Assembly: GCA_041447175.1 (NCBI GenBank) | Contig: CP166960.1 | Span: forward strand, 1,015,507-1,079,506 | Direction of reading: 5' to 3' | Source of the DNA: Candidatus Bathyarchaeia archaeon | GTDB taxonomy: Archaea; Thermoproteota; Bathyarchaeia; Bathyarchaeales; Bathycorpusculaceae | DNA length: 64,000 nucleotides | Shown: in pieces, positions 37,618 through 45,886 of the stretch | How the letters are laid out: each line of letters starts with the position of its first letter | Numbering within the stretch: the stretch's first letter is position 1 | Notes under the pieces: generated by a model | Databases searched by the model: none | Seen by the model: only the letters and a program-made list of their open reading frames with translations | What the model was told of the DNA's origin: nothing | Program-made: the position numbers and the translations under genes

Positions 37618-38426
37618 GTTTTGGCTAATTTAGTAATACAAGAGTTATTTGACCAGATTACTGAAGCCTTTGAACGTCCAACACTGGATATTTTTGGAAG
37701 TAACGTTTCTTTACCGTCGAGTATAAGGAAGCAAACGTCGGGCTGGCAAGCAGTGTATCGGATTCGAAAAAGGGGGTTTACTTGTAGGTCACAAATTTCT
37801 GTCAGCTCTGACTCAGTTGGAGAGTCCGTAAGAAGGCGCACAGCTACATTTCTGGATAAAGCCTTTTCAGCGACTTCAAGATTTTTGTTCAGATAAACTG
37901 CGGCTAGTTTACGTGGAATTATTGCACAGACGCTGTTAGACGTTTTTTCTAAAGCTTTTCGAAGTTTGAGGTAAAACGTCTCGCCACAAGGAAGTAAAAT
38001 CATCTGGTTGTTTTCTGAGGGCTGTTTGGTTAGGGGTTTATGCTGCAGGTCAACAACTAGACGATTTGCCCTCTTGGAGAGCTTTAGGTTCTCTTTTGCA
38101 CGCTTCAGAAGTAAGGCTTCAACAGCCTCTTTAATCGGCAGAGGTCTAAACCGTGCGGGTACAGAAACAATTTTTTCAGTTAAACCTAACTCCAACAAAT
38201 CAGCAACTGCACGATAAGTATCTGGGCGCGCAATTTTAGAGGTGTAAGCGATTTCCTTGGCAGAAGCTGTTCCAATCTCCAGCAACGTCAGATAGGAACG
38301 GGCTTGAGCACGAGTGAGCCCAAGGTCAACCAGCACATCAACATACTCTTCAGTGTCCTTTCTCAAAGTAACATCTTCTCCTAGAGTTATTTTCCCGCCA
38401 CAAGAGCAAGTATTGTGTCTTGACAT
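37578..38426 (-). CDS. TrmB-family transcriptional regulator
   Basis: A 282-residue regulator starting at ATG 38426. An N-terminal CSCGG (small metal-like motif) precedes the winged helix LVDLGLTRAQARSYLTLLEIGTASAKEIAYTSKIARPDTYRAV (about 36-78), then a long helix and a C-terminal half with phospholipase D-like/TrmB features (LPCGETFYLKLRKAL, ICAIIPRK...). TrmB proteins control sugar or metabolic operons. It is divergent from the small conserved gene that follows, sharing a 95-base promoter region. Confidence 0.82.
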   Translation of the reverse strand: MSRHNTCSCGGKITLGEDVTLRKDTEEYVDVLVDLGLTRAQARSYLTLLEIGTASAKEIAYTSKIARPDTYRAVADLLELGLTEKIVSVPARFRPLPIKEAVEALLLKRAKENLKLSKRANRLVVDLQHKPLTKQPSENNQMILLPCGETFYLKLRKALEKTSNSVCAIIPRKLAAVYLNKNLEVAEKALSRNVAVRLLTDSPTESELTEICDLQVNPLFRIRYTACQPDVCFLILDGKETLLPKISSVGRSKASVIWSNNSCITKLAKTYFDTIWEGARSS

Positions 38427-38521
38427 ATAATTATTAAATGTTCCTTCCAACTGTTGGAAGAACACCCACCAACTACATACTTAATAACAAAAAACAGCCA
38501 TGTACTCAATGGGCACCATCC

Positions 38522-38908
38522 ATGGCTCTTGATAATGCAGACAAGAAAGCACACAATAAAGTCACCACTACAAACGAGGATTTCGACTACTTGCTGCTTG
38601 AATCCATAGACGAAGCCTTCTCCACCTTAGGAGAATCCCCCAAAACTGCCATATACTACCATCTCGAGCACAAATTTGGAAGCCCTCGACGCACAATCCC
38701 TAGGCGAATTGAAGAGTTTTCAGATGCCCTTGAGAAAGTGTTTGGACTGGGCGCCAAGCATTTAGAAATAATCATTATGAAAAATCTTCACTGTAAAACT
38801 TTGGGCACATCACCTTCAGGAAAGGCATGGAACTCATCTGCTTTAACATTTTCTGCCTATATTCTGTTTCAAAAACAACTGTTTAATCAAAGGATGCCAA
38901 GGCGGTAA
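38522..38908 (+). CDS. Conserved archaeal protein, NPD4-like/uncharacterised
   Basis: A 128-residue protein starting at ATG 38522. Residues about 18-85 form a conserved helical domain: ESIDEAFSTLGESPKTAIYYHLEHKFG, IPRRIEEFSDALEKVFGLGAKHLEIIIMKNLH. I have seen this pattern in other Thermoproteota small proteins but cannot name a function. The C-terminal third is Ser/Ala/Phe-rich and less conserved-looking. It lies divergent from the TrmB regulator. Confidence 0.55.
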   Translation: MALDNADKKAHNKVTTTNEDFDYLLLESIDEAFSTLGESPKTAIYYHLEHKFGSPRRTIPRRIEEFSDALEKVFGLGAKHLEIIIMKNLHCKTLGTSPSGKAWNSSALTFSAYILFQKQLFNQRMPRR

Positions 38909-39215
38909 ACAGAAGCCAAAACGCTTTCAGCATTAGCCGATACTTTGGCATCATTAAACAATACTACCCTTTCTATCCAGAAATCATGGGGTAATTTGGG
39001 AATGAGCCGGATTAGAAGGATTCTGCCGTGTATAAGAGGTTTGTGAATCACTATATTATAAATCATCACTAGTAGCTTTTGAAAAAAGCAAACCCTCACC
39101 AGTATGTGTATATTTTCGTGTAAAAAAAGGGTTAAAAATGCAACTTTTTCACCACGCGTTAAGGATAACCACGTTAAAATCTTTCTTACTTTTGAGCAAA
39201 ATTACGGTGAAAAAG
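38909..39215. promoter_or_regulatory. Upstream region of the TFB-like gene
   Basis: A TATATTATAAATC element near 39051-39063 is a good archaeal TATA candidate for the TFB-like gene, giving a leader of about 130 bases if the start is at 39216. In-frame codons from 39138 encode a poor N-terminus, so I leave them as leader. No RNA gene seen. Confidence 0.4.
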
Positions 39216-39614
39216 ATGAGCATACTAAAACGCATACCTTTTGAAGAAGTTTCAATTGCCGCACACAGAATCTGGACAAACAAAATAATCAGCGACAAAA
39301 TTGCTCAAGAAGCAGACCAAATCATAAGTCAAGCATACAAACGAAAGTTCATATTTTTTAACGGGAAAAGCGCCAAATGCATCGTTGGAGGCTTATTTTA
39401 CATTCTGGGTTTTCGGTACGACGCGGTTAAGAAGCAGCGGGAACTTGCTGATAAATTGGGCACTACTGACGTGACAATACGAGCGTCGTACAAGCTGTGG
39501 TTGGAAACTTACCCCGATTTATTTGAGGACGTGATTGAAAAACTTGCACAAAACGAGGGGCTCCGCTACTACATCCTGGTTGATTTAAAGCAGATACGCA
39601 CTAAACCCAGATGA
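39216..39614 (+). CDS. TFB-like protein with a single cyclin repeat, no zinc ribbon
   Basis: A 132-residue protein starting at ATG 39216 (ACGGTGAAAAAG just upstream). Residues about 30-110 form one cyclin-fold repeat like those of transcription factor B: FFNGKSAKCIVGGLFYILG, ELADKLGTTDVTIRASYKLWLETYP. The zinc ribbon, B-finger and the other cyclin repeat of full TFB are missing. It may bind DNA or TBP and modulate initiation, or be a decayed TFB copy; the intact frame favours a functional protein. No full-length TFB lies in the window. Confidence 0.68.
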   Translation: MSILKRIPFEEVSIAAHRIWTNKIISDKIAQEADQIISQAYKRKFIFFNGKSAKCIVGGLFYILGFRYDAVKKQRELADKLGTTDVTIRASYKLWLETYPDLFEDVIEKLAQNEGLRYYILVDLKQIRTKPR

Positions 39615-39618
39615 AGAG

Positions 39619-40116
39619 TCAATGTTTTTCGAGTAGGTTGCTAACTTCGTCTTCAACTTCGGCGGGTCCTTCAAAGGATTCAAAATCGGATTTTTCCCAA
39701 ATGAAACCCACGGAGACATCGAGATGTTTTATTTCAAAGCATTCAAGGATGGCTTTTATGCTGTGGATTGTTTCGCCTTCGTCTCCTTTCTTCACTAAAG
39801 CGACGAGTTCTAGGTTGTGGTCACCATAGCTACGCCAGAGAAGCCGAATTTTTTTATGTTTAGAAAGCAAGTTGAATGCGCGGTCCATTTCGCGCTGAGA
39901 GATTCTTAAGCCCATGCATATTGGTACAATCCCAAGTTTTTCTAAGTTGATGGAGCAGCGGATGGTGTTTTTTATTATGCCACTGTTTTCGAGTGCGGCT
40001 ATTCTTCGATAGACGGTGTTTCGGGTTACGCCACATATACGTGCTAACTCTTCATAGGAGTTTATCCCAGAACTGAGCTGCTTGAGCAGTTGCCTGTCGA
40101 GTTCATCCAGAGGCAT
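39619..40116 (-). CDS. Lrp/AsnC-family transcriptional regulator
   Basis: A 165-residue regulator starting at ATG 40116. The N-terminal helix-turn-helix is LDRQLLKQLSSGINSYEELARICGVTRNTVYRRIAALENSGIIK; a C-terminal RAM-like alpha-beta domain follows (GIVPICMGLRISQREMDRAFNLL, NLELVALVKKGDEG). Lrp-type proteins respond to amino acids or global signals. The gene converges on the TFB-like gene. Confidence 0.85.
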   Translation of the reverse strand: MPLDELDRQLLKQLSSGINSYEELARICGVTRNTVYRRIAALENSGIIKNTIRCSINLEKLGIVPICMGLRISQREMDRAFNLLSKHKKIRLLWRSYGDHNLELVALVKKGDEGETIHSIKAILECFEIKHLDVSVGFIWEKSDFESFEGPAEVEDEVSNLLEKH

Positions 40117-40589
40117 ACACAAACATACACAACGATTAGTATAAAAAATTTTAGTGAAAAACAAAGCTTAAAAAACTTCAAAAAACTACGTTTCAAGAAA
40201 AAACTTGCACAGTTTGGAAAAATAAAGCTTAAAAAAAACACCCACACCATCATGCTATTTACAAAAAAGTGTTGACTTTCATAGAAAACCGCGTATACCG
40301 ATTAAAGAATTATGCTTTGGGCGAATCCACCTACAGACAAGGCGCAAGAAGGAAAAAAAGGCAATCGGAGAGAGACTCGACACCTTGTTCATGCTGTGGT
40401 CCGCCAAAGCTTTTCCTCCCGACGTGGCACTTTAGGCTGCAATTCTAAATAGAACAGTCAAAGCAGTTAAGAGTTGCACCAATATACTATATAGGGCTAT
40501 AAAGCCGCAGGGGCGGGTTTAAACTGTCTCTGGCTCCACAGCATATTTCTACCTCAAACAACATCACATATCCGCCGAGATGTAAAGCT
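40117..40589. other. Intergenic region, about 470 bases, before pelota
   Basis: No ORF I trust. AATATACTATATAGGGC near 40479-40495 is the likely TATA element of pelota. A GC-richer block at about 40320-40440, between AT-rich flanks, could be a non-coding RNA, but I cannot fold or identify it by eye. Confidence 0.3.
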
Positions 40590-41669
40590 GTGAAAATTAT
40601 CGAAACAAACTTACGCCAAGGCTTCGTCAAAGTCGTGCCTGACAGCCAAGATGACTTTTGGCATCTGTACAATGTCATCTACAAGGGTGATGAAGTCTAC
40701 GCTTACACAAGCCGCGCTATAAAAACTGACACGGAAGCCAGCCGCCCCAAAAGCGCTGAGAGAGTTTCTGCGTTTATGGGAGTAAAAGTGGAATCTGTAG
40801 CATGGGACAAATTTCTGGGGAAACTACGCGTCCACGGCATCATAATCCATGCGCCCGACATTATCCCCACTGGAGCGCACCACACGATAAGCGTTTCACT
40901 AAACCACCCCATAACGATTGTGAAAAAAGCATGGGAAAAACATACATTGGATAGACTAAAACGGGCAAGCGAAACTGAAAAACCAATGCTTATTGTCGCT
41001 ATAGATGACGAAGGCTACGCAATAGCAGAAACACGTCAGTACGGAATTGAAGTGAAAGCTGAGGAGCGTGTGAAGCTTCCCGGAAAATATGAAGCAGAAA
41101 AACGTCAAGGCGCCACAAACGAGTATTATAAACGGGTATTAAACAGCCTCGACCAGTTTTGGAGCCAAAACCATAACCCAATCGTAATCGTTGGTGTTGG
41201 ATTCATAAAAAACGACTTTGCAGCTTACCTCAAAGATAACGCAAGAGAAACCGCCAAATCTTTAGCTGACATAAAGAGCGTAAACAACGGCGGAATCGCT
41301 GGCATATATGAAGCGCTACGGTCCGGTGTCCTCCTTAAAGCGGCTCATGCGATGCGGGTACTGGAGGAAACGGAAGTGATGGAGGAAGCCATGAAACGTC
41401 TGGGCAAAGGAGATAGCACAGTAACCTATGGATTAAGCGATGTGGAAAAGGCAGCACAACTGGGGGCTATTGAGAAGCTGATTTTAGCTGATACTTTGCT
41501 GCGTGAGTCAGAAGATGAACAGAGACTGCAAATAGAGAAGATAATGCGGGAAGTAGATCACCGCGCTGGAAGCGTAACCGTCGTAAGCACCGAACATGAA
41601 GCGGGGTCAAAGCTTTTGGCTTTGGGCGGAATAGCAGCTCTTCTAAGATTTCCGCTTTACCAAGGATAA
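40590..41669 (+). CDS. pelA: Pelota (Dom34) ribosome-rescue factor
   Basis: A 359-residue eRF1-like protein with the three pelota domains: N-terminal Lsm-like (KIIETNLRQGFVKVVPDSQDDFWHLYNVI), a central domain with AIDDEGYAIAETRQYG and no GGQ motif, and a C-terminal eL30-like domain (LSDVEKAAQLGAIEKLILADTLLR, VTVVSTEHEAGSKLLALGGIAALLRF). With aEF1A-type GTPase partners it rescues stalled ribosomes in no-go decay. It starts at GTG 40590. It lies 103 bases upstream of the second TBP gene on the same strand. Confidence 0.93.
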   Translation: MKIIETNLRQGFVKVVPDSQDDFWHLYNVIYKGDEVYAYTSRAIKTDTEASRPKSAERVSAFMGVKVESVAWDKFLGKLRVHGIIIHAPDIIPTGAHHTISVSLNHPITIVKKAWEKHTLDRLKRASETEKPMLIVAIDDEGYAIAETRQYGIEVKAEERVKLPGKYEAEKRQGATNEYYKRVLNSLDQFWSQNHNPIVIVGVGFIKNDFAAYLKDNARETAKSLADIKSVNNGGIAGIYEALRSGVLLKAAHAMRVLEETEVMEEAMKRLGKGDSTVTYGLSDVEKAAQLGAIEKLILADTLLRESEDEQRLQIEKIMREVDHRAGSVTVVSTEHEAGSKLLALGGIAALLRFPLYQG

Positions 41670-41704
41670 GGCAACATGAAAATTTGTCCAATATGCGGAG
41701 TGCA

Positions 41705-41747
41705 AGTGCTTATAAAGGCATGGTGTTATATACCCGTAGGTATATAA
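41705..41747 (+). promoter_or_regulatory. Candidate promoter elements for tbp copy 2
   Basis: Two TATA-like stretches lie between pelota and the second TBP: CTTATAAAGGC (41709-41719) and TATATAAATTAA (41741-41752). The second would start transcription almost at the ATG (leaderless), the first about 35 bases upstream. A 23-codon ORF with CPIC overlaps this region but is probably chance. Confidence 0.4.
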
Positions 41748-41771
41748 ATTAAGGTGACACGGGATTCAGCA

Positions 41772-42359
41772 ATGACCAAACGACAACCGAAAATCTCGAT
41801 TCAAAATATTGTCGCTTCAGTTTCTTTAAACCAGAAGATCGACCTCCAAAAAATCGTGGAAAAATTCCCCCAAACCGAATACAACCCCAGCGTATTCCCC
41901 GGCTTGGTTTTCAGGCTTAAGAAACCCAAAACGGCGACGTTGATTTTCGGTACGGGCAAGATGGTCTGCACAGGCGCCAAATCCGAGAAGGAATCTCGTG
42001 CCGCCGTAGAAAAAGTTGTGAAGGAACTCAGAGGACAAGGAATCCAGATAACTGAAAAACCCATCGTCAACATCCAAAACATTGTAGCATCAGCCGAGTT
42101 AGGCGGCGAAATCGACCTGGAAAGTCTCGTCTACAAGCTGGGCAGAGTCATGTATGAGCCTGAGCAGTTTCCGGGAGCCGTTTACCGAATGGACGAACCA
42201 AAAGTAGTTTTCCTGATTTTCAGCGCTGGAAAGCTTGTTTGCGTGGGCGCCAAGAAGGAAGAGCAAGTCTACGCGGCGGTAGACAAAATCCAAAAAATAC
42301 TTGAAGAGAAGGACCTTATCTTCTACCCTGACGTGGAAGGCGCAGCCATCCCGCCATAA
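41772..42359 (+). CDS. tbp2: TATA-box-binding protein, copy 2
   Basis: A 195-residue TBP paralogue with both saddle repeats: IQNIVASVSLNQKIDL and IQNIVASAELGGEIDL, FPGLVFRLKKPKTATLIF and FPGAVYRMDEPKVVFLIF, GTGKMVCTGAK and SAGKLVCVGAK. It closely resembles copy 1 but has a Gln/Lys-rich N-terminus and an extra acidic/Pro tail (DVEGAAIPP). ATG 41772 is preferred (AAGGTGA upstream), with GTG 41754 as alternative. Paired TBPs may allow alternative promoters or simple dosage; no difference in function can be read from the sequence. Confidence 0.93.
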   Translation: MTKRQPKISIQNIVASVSLNQKIDLQKIVEKFPQTEYNPSVFPGLVFRLKKPKTATLIFGTGKMVCTGAKSEKESRAAVEKVVKELRGQGIQITEKPIVNIQNIVASAELGGEIDLESLVYKLGRVMYEPEQFPGAVYRMDEPKVVFLIFSAGKLVCVGAKKEEQVYAAVDKIQKILEEKDLIFYPDVEGAAIPP

Positions 42360-42378
42360 ACAACAACATCGCCCTTTT

Positions 42379-43089
42379 CTATTGTGCGCTTTTTAGTCTG
42401 CGTCGTACAGCAGGGTTTTCATCCTCAAACCGTTTCAGAACCAACTCGAATGTTTCTTCAGGCGCCAACTCTCTCTTGATAAACACGCCCGTTCTTCCAA
42501 CGACATCTCGCTTTGTAAGCGCATGCACTCGATCCATCACTGTTTCAACAGCTACACCCAGCAGTTTAGCCGCATAATCTTCTTGTCCAACTATGCTTGT
42601 TTCAGTGTGACCCCCCTTTGAGGGCTCAATAAGAATGAGCCGTTTATCCACACCTAACACCCGAACCCCTGCTTTAAGCTGATTGAGCGTCACTTCACCA
42701 CTAAACCTAAAAAATTCACGCTCCCTTCTGCGCATAGCCATCAAAGGAAAAGAGATAGTTGTTGAAGGGTCAAGTTCAAGGTAGGCTTTCATGGAGTATG
42801 CAGGGGTAGCTTGAATTACACATCGGCTTATAATGGGAACGTTTGCTTGTTCCAGTACCGTTTCAAGCAGGAAACTGCTGGGCGGATTGGGGAGGAAAAC
42901 ATCTATGTCGCTGTCTTTGGTTATGTCTCCGCGAGCAATGCTCCCGTGTACTATGGCTTGGATGTGTCTCTGCTCCAGCACATAAATTAAGTCTTGTGCT
43001 TTTTGCCTAAACTGTCCCAGCAGACTCCAATGCTCATTGCTGTAAGTGACTTGCCGAGTTTCTGGACGCTGTTTGGGTTTCTCATTCAC
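42379..43089 (-). CDS. DNA polymerase beta-like nucleotidyltransferase protein
   Basis: A 236-residue protein with the minimal nucleotidyltransferase motif: VHGSIARGDITKDSDIDVFL (about 48-67), i.e. GSxxxGD and DxD, in a Pol-beta fold. The remaining domain (SFPLMAMRRREREFFRFSGEVTLNQLKAGVRVLGVDKRL) fits an archaeal-specific family of unknown substrate. Possible roles include tRNA or small-molecule nucleotidylation; a MNT/HEPN toxin-antitoxin pair is unlikely because no HEPN partner is present. Starts at GTG; divergent from the tRNA thiolase. Confidence 0.78.
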   Translation of the reverse strand: MNEKPKQRPETRQVTYSNEHWSLLGQFRQKAQDLIYVLEQRHIQAIVHGSIARGDITKDSDIDVFLPNPPSSFLLETVLEQANVPIISRCVIQATPAYSMKAYLELDPSTTISFPLMAMRRREREFFRFSGEVTLNQLKAGVRVLGVDKRLILIEPSKGGHTETSIVGQEDYAAKLLGVAVETVMDRVHALTKRDVVGRTGVFIKRELAPEETFELVLKRFEDENPAVRRRLKSAQ

Positions 43090-43171
43090 ATTTACCGTCT
43101 CTATGGAAGAAAATTAGCTGAATAGTTTATTAGACGTTTGCCAATCAAGAATTGTTCACCGTGAAACATAA

Positions 43172-44113
43172 ATGAGCAAACAAACAACCAAATGCAGCAC
43201 ATGCAAACGCCGACTACCCTTCTACAGCAGACCTTATAGTGGGGAACGTCTATGCAAACACTGCTTTGGCGAATCCATTGAAGACAAAGTTCGTGCAACA
43301 ATCGTTCGTTACCGCATGCTCGAATATAATGACCATGTTGCAGTTGCAGTTTCCGGTGGCAAAGATAGCCTGACCCTGTTGGAGATTCTGGCAAAAATGG
43401 AGCGAAAATATCCCCGCGCCACATTGGTGGCGATAACGGTGGACGAGGGCATTAAGGGTTACAGGGATGAAGCTATGGAAATTGCGGCGCAAACCTGTGA
43501 AAAACTGGGCATCCAAAATCACACCGTTAGCTTCAAGGAACTTTATGGGTTCACGTTGGATGAAATTGTCACGCGAACCCGAGAACGGGGGAACGCTTTG
43601 ACTCCCTGTGCGTTCTGTGGCGTGTTAAGACGAAAAGCACTCAACTTAGCCGCTTTGGAGGTTAAAGCAAACAAAATCGCAACGGGTCACACGTTGGACG
43701 ATGAGGTGCAAACCAGCTTGCTAAACATTTTTCATGGTGATATTCCTAAAATTGCGGCTGAAAAACCAGTAACTAACAAAGTGCATCCAAGGCTGGTTCA
43801 GAAGGTGAAGCCACTTTGTGAAATTCCTGAACGTGAAAGCGCTTTGTATGCCTATGTGAGGGGCATAAGTTTTCAGAGCACACCATGCCCTTACGCGGGG
43901 GAAGCAATGCGCAATGATATCCGTGCCTTGCTGAACCGGATGGAGGAACGCCATGCGGGAACCAAACATACCGTTTTCAAGTCGATGGAGAAGCTGCGAC
44001 CAGCAATGCAGGAAATAGCACAGAAAGGGGAGTTTAAGGAGTGCCGTGAATGTGGCGAACCTGCAACGGGTGAAGTGTGCATGGCATGCCAACTACTTAA
44101 ACAAATTCGCTGA
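43172..44113 (+). CDS. ncsA: tRNA 2-thiolation enzyme (NcsA/TtuA/Ncs6-type)
   Basis: A 313-residue adenine-nucleotide alpha hydrolase. An N-terminal zinc site (C8/C11 and C28/C31) precedes the PP-loop SGGKDS (61-66); C146/C149 (CAFCG) and C239 (CPYAG) are the catalytic/Fe-S cysteines of the family; a second CxxC pair closes the C-terminus. Family reaction: ATP-activated 2-thiolation of uridine (U34 by NcsA/Ncs6, or U54 by TtuA) in tRNA with a ubiquitin-like sulfur carrier. The first cysteine zinc finger and sizes fit either; I cannot separate them. Confidence 0.88.
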   Translation: MSKQTTKCSTCKRRLPFYSRPYSGERLCKHCFGESIEDKVRATIVRYRMLEYNDHVAVAVSGGKDSLTLLEILAKMERKYPRATLVAITVDEGIKGYRDEAMEIAAQTCEKLGIQNHTVSFKELYGFTLDEIVTRTRERGNALTPCAFCGVLRRKALNLAALEVKANKIATGHTLDDEVQTSLLNIFHGDIPKIAAEKPVTNKVHPRLVQKVKPLCEIPERESALYAYVRGISFQSTPCPYAGEAMRNDIRALLNRMEERHAGTKHTVFKSMEKLRPAMQEIAQKGEFKECRECGEPATGEVCMACQLLKQIR

Positions 44114-44828
44114 ATTAAACGAACGGCCAGATGGGATTGGGACGAATTAAATTTAAAAACAATAACAGCCACCACCAAATAAGCCTGAACAAAACGATTG
44201 CCTTTGAAATAATGGACAGCTTCGTTACGGACAGAAGTGGCAGTTTCACGAGAAACAAACAAAAACAAATTTACTTCTCGTTCAAACCTGCCGAGGGAGA
44301 AAAAGCAAACTGGACGGCGGTTGGGTTTTCTAAACTCAGACGGGCAAATCGACCGGGTGGTTGGACTATTTTTTCTCTTGCTTTAGAGGGGTAATTGTTT
44401 TCAGGGTAACTATTTGGCTTCTATTTGGATGCTATTAGCAATTGTATGCAGAACCTATAGAGGGGTAGAGGTCTATCAAAACGTAGCCCACCTACCACAC
44501 CAACAGCAAGAAACAGCAATCTTCCCGTAAACGGTAACCCTAAACTCACGCCACCCACCCACAAATGAAGCCGAGACTATGAAAGAAAACTCACTATCAA
44601 GTAGACAACATAACGAATGCACAACAAAGTTAACAGTCGTTCTCAGTTCTAACTACTTTTGATTATGCCGTCTGATGAGCTGCTATGCTTTTGCCGTGTA
44701 CCGATTATTGTTTAGGCAAGCCACATCTGCTGTTGCATGAATGGCATAATTTGTCGGGTTAAAGCGGAATGCTTTTAAGATTACAGCGACCTTTCAAGAG
44801 GAGCTTTCCTTCATGTGAAGTGTTAAAA
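44114..44828. other. Gene-poor region, 715 bases
   Basis: The largest non-coding stretch. The only ORF of size is an 87-codon plus-strand frame with an implausible composition. A/T-rich segments alternate with GC-rich patches around 44470-44560 (repeated CCACC/ACCCACC), but I see no hairpin, RNA gene or repeat array. The region just before 44829 carries the upstream signals of the NifU-like gene. Confidence 0.3.
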
Positions 44829-45062
44829 ATGAGTGAATCTGTAGAAAAAAGAGTTCAAAGTGCATTGGACCTAATTAGGCCTCAGTTGCAAGCAGACGGC
44901 GGCGACGTAGAGTTCATAGCTTTTGAAGACGGCGTAGTTAAAGTTCGACTTCAAGGTCACTGCGCAGGTTGTCCTATGTCTATGATGACACTTAAGCAGG
45001 GCATCGAAGCGTTCCTTAAAAAGGAAGTGCCCGAAGTCGAAAGAGTCGAAAACGTTCAATAA
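44829..45062 (+). CDS. NifU-like Fe-S cluster scaffold
   Basis: A 77-residue protein that is one NifU C-terminal domain: LDLIRPQLQADGGDVEF, then the cluster-binding CAGCPMS motif (two cysteines) and MTLKQGIEAFLKKEVPE. Such proteins hold or pass nascent Fe-S clusters to apoproteins. ATG 44829 is the only good start. Its place near an Fe-S-dependent tRNA thiolase may be meaningful but is not proof of linkage. A T-run (CATCTTTTTTTC, about 45090-45102) soon after the stop is a likely terminator. Confidence 0.88.
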   Translation: MSESVEKRVQSALDLIRPQLQADGGDVEFIAFEDGVVKVRLQGHCAGCPMSMMTLKQGIEAFLKKEVPEVERVENVQ

Positions 45063-45263
45063 ACCACACAGAAAGACCAACAAAAGCTTTTCATCTTTTT
45101 TTCATTAAAACTGCCAAAATCCGGGTTTTTCGTTCAGTAGTTACTCCCAAAAACTGGGGACAAAACGAAAATACGCTTTTACAGATTAAAAACAAAGCGG
45201 ATTAAAATAGAATTATGATTATTAAAAAAGAAAAAGTGGTGAAAGATGTGTTTTGTTGATTTT
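45063..45263. other. Short intergenic region, 201 bases
   Basis: Contains the T-run after the NifU-like gene and AT-rich sequence before the convergent surface-protein gene. Nothing else seen. Confidence 0.3.
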
Positions 45264-45725
45264 TTACTTTTGTTTCTTTTTGACTATTGCGATTGTACCG
45301 AAAGCTGCAAATGCTGCGCCAACTGCTGCTAATGTTCCGAACACACTCTCAGGCAAGACGAACAAGGTTGCAACCGCGATTGTGAAAACTGGTTGCCCAT
45401 TAACGTTCACGAAGTAGTATCCAGATGTTGGTGGTACAAATGAGTTAATTGAACCTGCGGATTGCGCCATCCATGGCCCTGCAACTACGTTGCCATCAGA
45501 GTCAAGAATTGTAATGTCAGCTACGGAACCGTCGGGTGCTGTTGAAACAAGCTTTACATACACTGTTTCGCCATGATTAAATTGGTTCTTGGGTACGCCG
45601 GCTGCATCTTGCGTTATAACTGAAGCGGTTTGAGCCTCGATTGGTGCTGCAAAAGCCATACTTGCGGCTGCTGCGAGAGCTAGAGTACAGATAATAGTCA
45701 ATACTGCTATTTTTTTAACTTGCAT
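45264..45725 (-). CDS. Small secreted protein with PES-type C-terminal tail
   Basis: A 153-residue exported protein: signal peptide (about 1-30, cleavage after FAAP), then one beta-sandwich module with a central ADITILDSDGNVVAGP strand. The tail reads LFVLPESVFGTL, then a hydrophobic helix and basic end (VKKKQK). This tripartite tail resembles archaeosortase-type sorting signals (PEFG-CTERM and relatives) but with PES instead. The same module and tail end the 702-residue protein just downstream on the strand, so the small gene looks like a duplicated stand-alone copy. A strong GGAGG sits at the start. Confidence 0.7.
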   Translation of the reverse strand: MQVKKIAVLTIICTLALAAAASMAFAAPIEAQTASVITQDAAGVPKNQFNHGETVYVKLVSTAPDGSVADITILDSDGNVVAGPWMAQSAGSINSFVPPTSGYYFVNVNGQPVFTIAVATLFVLPESVFGTLAAVGAAFAAFGTIAIVKKKQK

Positions 45726-45886
45726 CCTCCATTCTCCTTTTTAGTTTACGGTAGTCTATGTTGTCTACCGTTGCTTATAAAACTTAATGGAAAAGCAAAG
45801 ACAGTTTTCTAGTCAAGTAATCAATAATGCAAATTCACATCTAGAAAAAAACTACATAAAAAATAAAGGAAAAGGTTGGGTGGTGT

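Noticed and set aside
41676-41747. 23-codon ORF with a CPIC motif between pelota and TBP
   Set aside because: Too short, overlaps the likely TATA elements of tbp copy 2 and lacks a ribosome-binding site.
42379-43089. HEPN/MNT toxin-antitoxin reading for the nucleotidyltransferase
   Set aside because: The protein is too large for a minimal MNT and there is no HEPN partner next to it.
44131-44394. 87-codon plus-strand ORF in the 715-base gap
   Set aside because: Composition unlike neighbouring proteins, no domain, no ribosome-binding site.
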